Shown here: positions 1 to 5,526 of the stretch, piece by piece | How the letters are laid out: each line of letters begins with the position of its first letter | Numbering within the stretch: position 1 is the first letter of the stretch | NCBI GenBank assembly: GCA_003164075.1 | Contig: PLRZ01000310.1 | Coordinates: forward strand, 209-7,456 | DNA from: Bryobacterales bacterium | GTDB taxonomy: Bacteria > Acidobacteriota > Terriglobia > Bryobacterales > Bryobacteraceae | Length of the DNA: 7,248 nt | Reading direction: 5' to 3' | The notes under the pieces: generated by a model | Told to the model about the DNA's origin: nothing | Databases searched by the model: none | The model's input: the letters and a program-made list of their open reading frames with translations, nothing else | Translations under genes and position numbers: made by a program

Positions 1-319
1 CGCCGCTCAGAATGGAATGGCCCAGCCGCCGCTGCGAGGTGGCGGGCAGCTTCCGCATGGCCTTGTCGATTTCTTTGCGCCCTTTGCGGTCGGCAATCAG
101 GATGGTGGCCGAATTGGCGCCATTGGTGGTCTTCAGGAGCCGGTTGCGCAGGCGGATGGGGACCTCTTCCACGGAGCGGTACACGCGGTCCGCGCGTTCC
201 GTGGAAATCAAGACCGTGGACGTCTGAAACACCCCGGAGACGCCGCGATTCCGCGTCCCGCAGTGCGGGCAGAGCGGCGCGCCGGCGGCAAATTTCTTGT
301 GGCATCGGGGACAGGTCAT
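1..319 (-). CDS. Zinc-ribbon protein of unknown function, C-terminus cut by the window edge
   Basis: Reading on the minus strand from the ATG at 319-317, 106 codons are open to the window edge with no stop. The first 21 residues form a compact zinc ribbon with two Cys-x2-Cys knuckles, C3/C6 (CPRC) and C17/C20 (CPHC), which should hold one structural zinc ion. The rest is basic, with a beta-strand-like stretch (VFQTSTVLIST) and a Lys/Arg-rich part around residues 56-100. No signal peptide or membrane segment is visible. I do not recognise the downstream domain, so the function is unknown; binding of nucleic acid or a protein partner is only a guess. The start is well fixed: its ATG shares one base with the TGA stop of the upstream LysR gene (TGATG), so the two are probably co-transcribed and translationally coupled. 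No canonical Shine-Dalgarno is seen; GGGTGA lies about 8 bases upstream inside the LysR gene. Confidence 0.75.
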   Translation of the reverse strand, partial: MTCPRCHKKFAAGAPLCPHCGTRNRGVSGVFQTSTVLISTERADRVYRSVEEVPIRLRNRLLKTTNGANSATILIADRKGRKEIDKAMRKLPATSQRRLGHSILSG

Positions 320-1248
320 CAGGCCATCACCCGCGGAACCAGTGGCTTCTCCACGCTGTCTTCCTCATTCCCCACGTGCTCCATCACGATCTGGATGAAC
401 GCCAGCGCGGCCTTGGAGAGGGCCTTGTCCTTGCGATAGATCAAACCCAGACGGCGCCACATGGGCTCGGGAGCCAGCGGCAGCGCGTGCAGTTTGCCGG
501 CGGCGATTTCTTCGCGGCAGTTGGAGACCGCCAGGAAAGTTACACCCATGCCGGCCAGCACAAACCGCTTCATCATCTCCGTGGAGTCCAGTTCCATGGA
601 GACGCTGAGGTCGTCCTCCACCGCTTCCAGCCAGGTGTTCAACCGGGTGCGCGTTTTTCCCTGGCGGGGCAGCAGCAGAACGCAGTGGGTGACGTCCTCG
701 GGCTTCACGCTTTTGTAACTCGCCAGCACATGGCCGGCCGGAACGATCAGACGGATTTCGTCGCGATAGAAAGCCACAACCTGGAGCCGCTTTTCGTCGG
801 CCGGCAACTGGGTCATTCCGAAGTCGGCGGTATTGTCCATAACGGCATCCACCACGCGCGAACCGTAGGAGCGGTCCAACTGCAATTGCACCGCAGGAAA
901 GAGCTTTTTGTAAACCGAAAAGACCTTGGGCAGCAGGTAAATGCAAGTAGCTTCGTTGGCCGCAATCACCAGTTCGCCGCGCGGATTGGTCTCCAGTTCG
1001 GCGATGGAATCCTGCGCCCGGCGCCGCAGTTCCAAAATCTGCTCGGCATAGTCCGCGAAAATCCGGCCGGCCGTGGTCAGCGAAATACGGCTGCCGAAAC
1101 GCTCGAACAATTCCGCGCGGAGTTCCTGTTCCAATTGCCGGACTTGCGCGCTGATCGCCGGCTGCGTGCGGTAGCACGTCTGCGCGGCCTTGGAAAAGCT
1201 CTTGAGCCGAACAATTTCGAGAAACGTATGAAGCTGGTCGAAATCCAT
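319..1248 (-). CDS. LysR-family transcriptional regulator
   Basis: A 309-residue protein, the usual length for a LysR-type regulator. Residues 1-60 form the winged helix-turn-helix: MDFDQLHTFLEIV opening, then SFSKAAQTCYRTQPAISAQV as the recognition region and the QLEQELRAELFER wing. A linker helix follows (about 62-88), then the periplasmic-binding-protein-like effector domain (about 91-295), starting GELVIAANEATCIYLLP. Family members bind DNA as dimers or tetramers in the cytoplasm and respond to a small co-inducer; the effector cannot be read from this sequence. The start is set by the canonical LysR N-terminus, although the bases before it (GGGCTTTT) are a poor ribosome site. There is no divergent target gene next to it, which is unusual since many LysR regulators control a divergently transcribed neighbour. 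It overlaps the downstream zinc-ribbon gene by one base. Two palindromes lie in its 200-bp upstream gap and could mediate autoregulation. Confidence 0.95.
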   Translation of the reverse strand: MDFDQLHTFLEIVRLKSFSKAAQTCYRTQPAISAQVRQLEQELRAELFERFGSRISLTTAGRIFADYAEQILELRRRAQDSIAELETNPRGELVIAANEATCIYLLPKVFSVYKKLFPAVQLQLDRSYGSRVVDAVMDNTADFGMTQLPADEKRLQVVAFYRDEIRLIVPAGHVLASYKSVKPEDVTHCVLLLPRQGKTRTRLNTWLEAVEDDLSVSMELDSTEMMKRFVLAGMGVTFLAVSNCREEIAAGKLHALPLAPEPMWRRLGLIYRKDKALSKAALAFIQIVMEHVGNEEDSVEKPLVPRVMA

Positions 1249-1258
1249 AAAAGCCCGG

Positions 1259-1270
1259 CGGGCGCGCCCG
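1259..1270. repeat. 12-bp perfect palindrome just before the LysR start
   Basis: CGGGCGCGCCCG reads identically on both strands and ends 11 bases before the LysR ATG, where a ribosome site would normally lie. It could act as an operator or as a small GC-rich hairpin in the 5' leader. Being made only of G and C, it is also a plausible chance palindrome in GC-rich DNA. Confidence 0.4.
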
Positions 1271-1329
1271 TGTGGGCGAGCCAGTCAAAAATATGAATCG
1301 GCGGGATAGAAATAATGTATTTCCCCCGC

Positions 1330-1355
1330 ACCATCCGCGGATGGTAAGTATTGTA
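1330..1355 (-). promoter_or_regulatory. Candidate LysR promoter and operator: TACAAT box plus 16-bp palindrome
   Basis: ACCATCCGCGGATGGT at 1330-1345 is a perfect 16-bp palindrome. On the minus strand a TACAAT hexamer, a good -10 match, occupies 1355-1350 and ends 4 bases before the palindrome, so the palindrome would cover the expected transcription start. No convincing -35 hexamer is seen at normal spacing; TTCAAC lies too far upstream (23-base spacer). The layout fits an operator that controls the LysR-zinc-ribbon transcript, which would then have a leader of about 95 bases. The palindrome is an observation; the promoter role is inferred. Confidence 0.35.
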
Positions 1356-1448
1356 CCAGAGGCCCCCCGGGTGGTGCGGTTGAACTAAGGGATTGTCGCA
1401 GATCGCAGCTTCCGCACCCTTCACCCGGGACTTCTCCGCTACTTATTA

Positions 1449-1763
1449 TTATCGGTCTTCTTCCGAGGCCCGTTCCGCTTCCAGCGCAGCCGATGGTCCG
1501 GCATCTCTGGCTTCTTCGATTAACCGTTCCGCGTCCTGAAACCTTTCCCGTTGTACGAGCACTTCGAAGCCCAGCGACGGAATTCCCATGGCGCGCGACT
1601 TCAGCGAAGGGATCCCGTTAGAGTCCAAAATGCCACGGATGATGTCCGCCTCGACTCCCGCATCCACCGTGGAAGAACTGTACAGCGCAACCATATCGAG
1701 TTCATGGGAAGTGTTGACCGAGCCCTCGTTCGGCTGCTCGTCCTCTTCGGGATCTTGCGCCAT
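1449..1763 (-). CDS. DUF2007-type putative signal-transducing protein
   Basis: A 104-residue protein from the ATG at 1763. An acidic, probably disordered N-terminus (residues 1-22) is followed by a small domain at about 24-88. That domain has the DUF2007 pattern: MVALYSSSTVDAGVEADII, a helix ending in GILDSNGIPS, and the strand GFEVLVQRE followed by a helix with DAERLIEEA. The C-terminus is again acidic. DUF2007 proteins are annotated as putative prokaryotic signal-transducing proteins with no proven biochemical role. An in-frame GTG at 1808 would add 15 residues, but it has a badly spaced ribosome site and would run into the divergent YtxH leader. I prefer the ATG, which has a TATCCT box 6 bases upstream. 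The gene ends in three consecutive in-frame TAA codons (1451-1443). It is divergent from the YtxH gene and lies 200 bp before the LysR gene on the same strand. Confidence 0.8.
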   Translation of the reverse strand: MAQDPEEDEQPNEGSVNTSHELDMVALYSSSTVDAGVEADIIRGILDSNGIPSLKSRAMGIPSLGFEVLVQRERFQDAERLIEEARDAGPSAALEAERASEEDR

Positions 1764-1769
1764 AGCTTC

Positions 1770-1775
1770 AGGATA
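1770..1775 (-). promoter_or_regulatory. Candidate -10 box for the DUF2007 gene
   Basis: TATCCT on the minus strand fits the TANNNT pattern and ends 6 bases before the preferred ATG. Transcription would then start at or next to the ATG and give a leaderless message, which agrees with the lack of a well-placed Shine-Dalgarno. No -35 match is seen. This is inference from one short motif. Confidence 0.3.
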
Positions 1776-1816
1776 TCGCAGAATGTGGAGGGAGCACTCG
1801 CACGGCACGGCTCCCC

Positions 1817-1821
1817 GGAGG
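1817..1821 (+). promoter_or_regulatory. Shine-Dalgarno of the YtxH-like gene
   Basis: GGAGG sits 7 bases before the ATG at 1829, an ideal arrangement that fixes the start. It shows that ordinary Shine-Dalgarno initiation operates in this organism, in contrast to several genes here that lack one. A weak promoter upstream is possible: TTGCGC at 1755-1760 and CAGAAT at 1779-1784 with an 18-base spacer. Confidence 0.75.
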
Positions 1822-1828
1822 CGTCAAA

Positions 1829-2125
1829 ATGTCCCAGGAAGAAGAACAAATGAAGCAGGAATCGGAGTTCAATCTCGGCGGCAACGTGGCTTGGTTTTTG
1901 ACCGGCGCTTGTATCGGCGCCGCGATCGCCATCCTGTATGCCCCGAAAAGCGGCAAGGATACCCGCCGGTACCTTTCGGACAAAGTGCAGCAGAGCAAAG
2001 ACGTGGTGGCCGACACCAGCGCCAATATCGTAGAAGCCGGCAAGGACATGTTCGACCGCGGACGCCAGTTGGTGGACGATGCCGCCGACTTGTTCGAACG
2101 CGGCCGCAAGCTGGTAAAGGGTTAA
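1829..2125 (+). CDS. YtxH-like small membrane protein
   Basis: A 98-residue protein with a charged N-terminus (residues 1-15) and one hydrophobic segment at about 20-37 (VAWFLTGACIGAAIAILY). The signature APKSGKDTRRYL follows at 38-49, where YtxH-family proteins carry a very similar motif right after their single membrane helix. The remaining C-terminal half is a long amphipathic helix (SKDVVADTSANIVEAGKDMF and on), probably cytoplasmic and able to form a coiled coil. YtxH proteins are linked to general stress or envelope functions, but their molecular role is not established. The start is supported by GGAGG 7 bases upstream. The gene is divergent from the DUF2007 gene and followed after 10 bp by the metallo-hydrolase, so the latter two may share a transcript. 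Its stop codon lies inside a small palindrome (GGGTTAACCC, 2119-2128). Confidence 0.85.
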   Translation: MSQEEEQMKQESEFNLGGNVAWFLTGACIGAAIAILYAPKSGKDTRRYLSDKVQQSKDVVADTSANIVEAGKDMFDRGRQLVDDAADLFERGRKLVKG

Positions 2126-2135
2126 CCCGCCGCGC

Positions 2136-2990
2136 ATGCAGTCCGCCAATCCGGACACCATCGCGGTGGGTGATTTCGAAGTCGCGCGGGTCAACGATGC
2201 CATCCACTGGTGGGATGGGGGCGCCTTTTTCGGCGTCGTCCCCAAGAGCCTGTGGAGCCGCCAGATCCAAGCCGACGAGTTGAACCGCATCGCTGTGGCT
2301 TTCAATTGCTATCTGGTCCGCACCGGCAGCCATAACATCCTGATCGAGACCGGCCTGGGAGATAAGCGCGACGCACGTGCGCGCGCTCACATGAATGTCC
2401 CCGCGGTCACCGAATCGTTGCCCGAGGCGCTGGCGCGGCGCGGGGTGGACCCGGAATCGATCGACATCGTCATCAACAGCCACCTGCATTGGGACCACGT
2501 GGGCGGCAACACCATCCTGCACGGGGACAGCGTGTCGCCGGCCTTTCCGCGCGCACGCTACGTGGCATCGCGCGGCGAGTGGGAGCACGCGCACGAGCGG
2601 CACGCGCGCGACGCCGGGAGCTACCTCGACGCCAATTACGATCCGCTGGTGGAGTCGGGACAGATGACCCTGGTGGATGGCGACCATGAAGTAGTGCCGG
2701 GCGTGTGGATGCGGCGCGCTCCGGGACACAATCGCGACATGATGGCGGTCACGGCGGAAAGTGGCGGGCAAACTTTCTGCTTTCTTTCCGACCTGGTGCC
2801 GACCGCCGCGCACGTGCAGCCCACCTGGGTGGCGGCCTTCGACCTGAGTCCGATGGAGACCATCGACAGTAAGGTGCGATGGCTGACGGCCGCGGCGGAG
2901 GGCCGGTGGTGGTGCGCGTTCTCTCACGATGCCAGGTTGGCCTTCGCCCGCATTGTGCGCGATCCGAAGGCGCAGTTTCGAGTGGAATAA
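2136..2990 (+). CDS. Metallo-beta-lactamase-fold hydrolase
   Basis: A 284-residue cytoplasmic protein with a full metallo-beta-lactamase fold. The first strand block is FNCYLVRTG...ILIETGLG (57-75). The binuclear metal site is complete: SHLHWDHVGG gives H116, H118, D120 and H121, APGHN gives H198, LSD gives D219, and FSHD gives H264. This HxHxDH...H...D...H set is shared by glyoxalase-II-like enzymes, AHL lactonases, MlhB-type and many uncharacterised hydrolases. The preference is therefore for hydrolysis of an ester, thioester or lactone with two metal ions (usually zinc), but the substrate cannot be read from the sequence. No signal peptide is present. The start at 2136 has only a weak, distant ribosome site (AAAGGG, about 14 bases upstream), and the 10-bp gap to the YtxH gene suggests translation coupled to that gene. 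Downstream it faces the convergent hemerythrin gene, 182 bp away, with no clear terminator hairpin between them. Confidence 0.9.
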   Translation: MQSANPDTIAVGDFEVARVNDAIHWWDGGAFFGVVPKSLWSRQIQADELNRIAVAFNCYLVRTGSHNILIETGLGDKRDARARAHMNVPAVTESLPEALARRGVDPESIDIVINSHLHWDHVGGNTILHGDSVSPAFPRARYVASRGEWEHAHERHARDAGSYLDANYDPLVESGQMTLVDGDHEVVPGVWMRRAPGHNRDMMAVTAESGGQTFCFLSDLVPTAAHVQPTWVAAFDLSPMETIDSKVRWLTAAAEGRWWCAFSHDARLAFARIVRDPKAQFRVE

Positions 2991-3172
2991 AACGGTCGCC
3001 AGAACGGCATCGAGTTACGTGTCGTGGAATTTGCAGTGAGCTTCGCAGGTGGGGCAGGCAGTTCCCGGAGGAGAGCGCGAATCCGATCAGGTGTATCGTG
3101 CATCGGGGAGATTTAGACCACCGCAAGAGTGCTACCGTAAAACACCAGGGAGATTGACAACGGGCCTCTTCG

Positions 3173-3670
3173 CTATCTGGTGAGCGGATCGAATTTTTCG
3201 CCCTTCGAGTCAACCCAATCGCACGCCTCCATTGGTTTGGAACCGGCCCGAAAAGTTAGCTTTACACACCGTTGATGATTGCGAAGGAAAGCCCCCATCA
3301 TTGTGTCGGCTAGGCGGGTATGATCGCGGAGCCAGGATGTCAGGTAGTCCACTAGCGCGCGTCCCGCCTTTGCATCTCCCTGTTCGATTCGGAGGACGAA
3401 TTGCCCGACCCGCCTGCTCGCATTGTCATGCTGCTGCTTATGCCAACGCATTGAGCCGTATCGGGATGCACGCATGAGCCGCTCCTCGTGAGCAAAGTGC
3501 CCTACAATGCAAGCGATCAGGCGCTGCGTCACCTTCTGAATCTCTGGAGCCGGACCCTGGCTCGACAGGACCTTTTGGAGGTCGGAGACGGCCTCAAAGA
3601 TCTCCTTGTGTTCGTCATCGATTTCCGTGACGAACACTGCATGCGATGTGCTCCATTTTAGGGAACGCAT
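3173..3670 (-). CDS. Bacteriohemerythrin
   Basis: A 165-residue soluble protein with all seven ligands of a hemerythrin di-iron site. H21 is in IDDEHKEIF, H58 and E62 in GHFAHEE, H77 and H81 in WHKQQHD, and H117 and D122 in RDHTRLAD. The spacings HxxxE, HxxxH and HxxxxD are the family's own. Such four-helix proteins bind O2 reversibly and have been tied to O2 sensing or delivery, NO handling or iron storage; which applies here is unknown. The hemerythrin domain ends near residue 135. A tail of about 28 residues (TFRAGSKPMEACDWVDSKGE and on) has no helix-bundle pattern and makes the protein longer than the usual 130-140. The gene stands alone, without a fused chemoreceptor or diguanylate cyclase. 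No Shine-Dalgarno precedes the ATG, but a TAGAAT box lies 6 bases upstream and a 14-bp palindrome 25 bases upstream. Confidence 0.93.
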   Translation of the reverse strand: MRSLKWSTSHAVFVTEIDDEHKEIFEAVSDLQKVLSSQGPAPEIQKVTQRLIACIVGHFAHEERLMRASRYGSMRWHKQQHDNASRRVGQFVLRIEQGDAKAGRALVDYLTSWLRDHTRLADTMMGAFLRNHQRCVKLTFRAGSKPMEACDWVDSKGEKFDPLTR

Positions 3671-3675
3671 CGCTA

Positions 3676-3689
3676 GATTCTACCGCATA
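3676..3689 (-). promoter_or_regulatory. Candidate promoter element of the hemerythrin gene
   Basis: Read on the minus strand this is TATGCGGTAGAATC. It contains TAGAAT (3682-3677), a 4-of-6 match to TATAAT that also fits TANNNT, and its hexamer ends 6 bases before the ATG. The 14 bases match the element before the kinase gene at 6287-6300 in 13 positions. Transcription would start on or beside the ATG, giving a leaderless message. There is no TTGACA-like -35; a palindrome occupies that place. Confidence 0.45.
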
Positions 3690-3695
3690 TCAGAG

Positions 3696-3709
3696 TTACA
3701 GGCCTGTAA
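3696..3709. promoter_or_regulatory. 14-bp perfect palindrome at the hemerythrin -35 position
   Basis: TTACAGGCCTGTAA is a perfect palindrome. If the hemerythrin TAGAAT is the -10 box, its centre lies near -33, over the -35 region, which is a typical place for a repressor or some activators. It could equally serve the divergent PcfJ-like gene. I cannot name the regulator; the AT-ends and GC-centre do not match an operator I can identify with confidence. Confidence 0.45.
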
Positions 3710-3812
3710 TATTGTTTAGCTGTCGATGGCGTCCTAATAGAAGCCTCACGACGAATGAGCCTCGCCATGCCTGCCGCTTGACACGGGACTTTTCGGAATG
3801 ATTCCCTGGGAA

Positions 3813-3830
3813 CGGGACGCGGCGGTCCCG
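3813..3830 (+). repeat. Hairpin ahead of the PcfJ-like gene
   Basis: CGGGAC (3813-3818) pairs perfectly with GTCCCG (3825-3830) across a 6-base loop, about 38 bases before the preferred ATG. A shorter inverted repeat TTCCC-T-GGGAA lies just upstream at 3802-3812. There is no T-run on either side, so it is not a standard terminator. A TTGACA at 3778-3783 upstream could be a -35 box, but I find no good -10 at normal spacing. Confidence 0.35.
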
Positions 3831-3868
3831 ACCGGCGCTTGACCCCGCAAACCCCATATTTGTCGGCT

Positions 3869-5128
3869 ATGTTTTTTTCAGAGAGTGTTTTCGATGTCGA
3901 TTACCAGATCGTTGGCGATCAACTACTCTGCCGTTACCAGGAGTGTGACGAGCAGATTGTCCCGTGGGGGCGAGGGGCTGGTGCATGGCGCACGGGTGGC
4001 TCGGACTGGCTCCCATGCTGTCCCGAGATTGACATCGCATTCATGGAGGAGATCGCATCCACGTCGCGGTCGGCACGACCTTTAGGACCACGGCAGAAAA
4101 GCCGGATCGCCGCCTGTCAATTCCTGTTAAACGCATGGCCCTTGCACGTGCGGGACTTGGTGCGGCGATTTCCGACAGCGCAATGGCAATTGTTGATGTT
4201 CCTGAACGACGGTGGTGATGCTGCGCTTGATCTGCTCGAATCCAATCCCGCTCTTGGGTTTCTGATGGCGACCGGAACATTCGCGGAGAGGGGCGGCACC
4301 GCGAGCCTTCTGGTCGCGCTCTCCCAAAAGAGACGCCATCTGGCCGGCCAATTTGGCTTTCCACCGACCGAGGCGAGCTTGAAAATCCTCCAGAAAGTGC
4401 CGCCGAATGCGGTGACGCTTCCACTACTCGACTCCATTAGAGATGCCCTTCTCGATCACCGGTGCGAGCGGGTGCTGGCCCATATGTCCCGCGTAACGCC
4501 AGCGGTGCTGAAGGTTGTCATGCGCCCCGAATTGTTCGAGCGGTTCACGCCAGCGGCCATTCGGCAACTGGAACGGATCAGCCCCGAGAGACCCCAATTC
4601 GACATCTTGGGCCGTCTGGAGAATCTCGCCGACTCAGCCAACAGAAAGGGCGTTGTCGTGCCGATGATCCGATCACTGCGGGACATCGACGCCGCCTTTC
4701 GGCCACCTCCGCCGCTAGCCGGCAAACCGGCGCGTGCGCCGAAGGTCCGGTTCCCTGAGCCTCCGGTGGTGGAGACGGACACCATTAGAGCAATTCGTTC
4801 GCGGAGCGCGCTCAGACAGGAAGGCCATGTAATGCGGCATTGCATCGGTTCCAACCGCTATTATTTGCGCGAAATTCTGGGCGGCAACCTGTATGCCTAT
4901 CGCGTGTCAGCGCCAATGCGGCTCACCTTGGCAATCCGCAGGGTGGCCGGTGAATGGCATATTGGCGAAGTGAAGAGTTTTGAAAATGCGCTGCCGACGA
5001 AAGCGGCGGTGGCAGCCATCGAAACCTGGTTGCGCGGACAGCCCACGCCGGATCCGCAGGCCGGTACGCTATCGACGGCGGAATTGGCGGCCAGTCTGGG
5101 CCGGAGAGGTACTTCTCTTCGCCTCTGA
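3869..5128 (+). CDS. PcfJ-like domain protein of unknown function
   Basis: From the ATG at 3869 the protein has 419 residues; an in-frame TTG at 3839 would add 10, but neither start has a Shine-Dalgarno. The C-terminal part (about 315-388) has the PcfJ-like signature: LRQEGHVMRHCIGSNRYYLR, then GGNLYAYRVS, a strand pair RLTLAIRR...GEWHIGEV, and a final EN...P helix with TWL. The family is named after PcfJ of the enterococcal conjugative plasmid pCF10, and its activity is unknown; the conserved MxHC(V/I)G core hints at a catalytic or metal-binding site. Upstream lie a Cys-containing N-terminus (C21, C26, CC at 50-51), a mostly helical region with LLNAWPLHV and SNPALGFLMAT, and a Pro-rich linker (PPPPLAGKPARAPK, about 279-292). 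No membrane segment is seen. It is a single gene with no conjugation or phage genes nearby, divergent from the hemerythrin gene. Confidence 0.8.
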   Translation: MFFSESVFDVDYQIVGDQLLCRYQECDEQIVPWGRGAGAWRTGGSDWLPCCPEIDIAFMEEIASTSRSARPLGPRQKSRIAACQFLLNAWPLHVRDLVRRFPTAQWQLLMFLNDGGDAALDLLESNPALGFLMATGTFAERGGTASLLVALSQKRRHLAGQFGFPPTEASLKILQKVPPNAVTLPLLDSIRDALLDHRCERVLAHMSRVTPAVLKVVMRPELFERFTPAAIRQLERISPERPQFDILGRLENLADSANRKGVVVPMIRSLRDIDAAFRPPPPLAGKPARAPKVRFPEPPVVETDTIRAIRSRSALRQEGHVMRHCIGSNRYYLREILGGNLYAYRVSAPMRLTLAIRRVAGEWHIGEVKSFENALPTKAAVAAIETWLRGQPTPDPQAGTLSTAELAASLGRRGTSLRL

Positions 5129-5174
5129 GTTCTTCCGGCCCCCGAAGTACCTGCACGGTGCCTGGCGAACCCTC

Positions 5175-5211
5175 AAACCCGGCGGCAGGACAGGAGCGGC
5201 GGGTTTCCGCC
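5175..5211 (+). repeat. Alternative hairpins after the PcfJ-like gene
   Basis: AAACCCG (5175-5181) pairs with CGGGTTT (5200-5206) around an 18-base loop. The right arm also belongs to a second hairpin, GGCGG-GTTT-CCGCC (5198-5211), so the two structures exclude each other. They lie about 47 bases after the PcfJ-like stop. Neither is followed by a run of T, so an intrinsic terminator is possible but not of the standard kind. Confidence 0.35.
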
Positions 5212-5288
5212 AAACGGCGACGGACGCAATAAACGCAACGGCCGGTGATGTGTGCTCGCCTTGGGTAGTTCTCTTTTGGATCGGTTGA

Positions 5289-5513
5289 GAATGGCAGACT
5301 GCTCGATTATTCGGCTCGTTTCCCAATCGTGCAATTAGCGTTCGACGGCCAGCGGCACCGACAGCCGGCGTTAACTGCCGCCACATCTTCGGCCACGCGG
5401 CCATTGCCCTCCCAACAGTCCCACCGAGAAAGGCCTTCCAGTTGGACGACAATCTCGCTGGCTGGGTCTGCTCCCGCTGCCTGGGGCTGTACGGGCGAAA
5501 AGCTTCACCGTAG
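5289..5513 (+). pseudogene. Possible remnant of a small Cys-x2-Cys protein
   Basis: An open frame of 74 codons has no ATG, GTG or TTG before a TTG near its end, and stops at TAG 5511-5513. Its product includes NCRHIFGH and AGWVCSRCLGLYGRK, giving C30, H32 and H36 and then C61/C64 as possible zinc ligands. A separate ATG frame at 5291 (MADCSIIRL) stops after 15 codons. A start lost by mutation or frameshift would explain the pattern, but so would chance. It shares frame with the HU gene but is separated from it by the stop. Confidence 0.15.
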
Positions 5514-5520
5514 AAACCGT

Positions 5521-5526
5521 TAAACT
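5521..5526 (+). promoter_or_regulatory. Candidate -10 box for the HU-S21 operon
   Basis: TAAACT fits TANNNT and ends 8 bases before the HU ATG. The only purine-rich stretch near the start (AGG) touches the ATG directly and cannot work as a normal ribosome site. A second possible -10, TAGAAA at 5511-5516, lies in CCGTAGAAAC, which resembles the element shared by the hemerythrin and kinase genes. No clear -35 is present for either. Confidence 0.3.

Noticed and set aside
365..1296. Long open frames in other frames over the LysR gene on both strands
   Set aside because: They are shadows of the well-supported LysR gene; their composition is unlike a real protein and no motif is present.
2119..2128. 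Palindrome GGGTTAACCC over the YtxH stop codon
   Set aside because: Only 10 bp, mostly coding plus stop, and no T-run; too little to call a terminator or operator.
1869..2927. A 352-codon open frame on the minus strand opposite the metallo-hydrolase
   Set aside because: It is antisense to a gene with complete catalytic motifs, has biased His/Arg/Val composition typical of a GC-rich shadow frame, and shows no recognisable domain.
2136..2990. Calling the metallo-hydrolase an AHL lactonase (quorum quenching)
   Set aside because: The metal ligands are shared by many metallo-beta-lactamase subfamilies; nothing seen here specifies an acyl-homoserine lactone substrate, and no LuxI/LuxR partner is present.
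3154..3159. TTGACA near the end of the hemerythrin gene as a -35 box
   Set aside because: No -10 lies at proper spacing and transcription would run antisense into the hemerythrin gene.
3869..5128. PcfJ-like gene as proof of a conjugative or plasmid-derived island
   Set aside because: No relaxase, type IV secretion, integrase, IS element or attachment site is visible, and PcfJ-like domains also occur on chromosomes.
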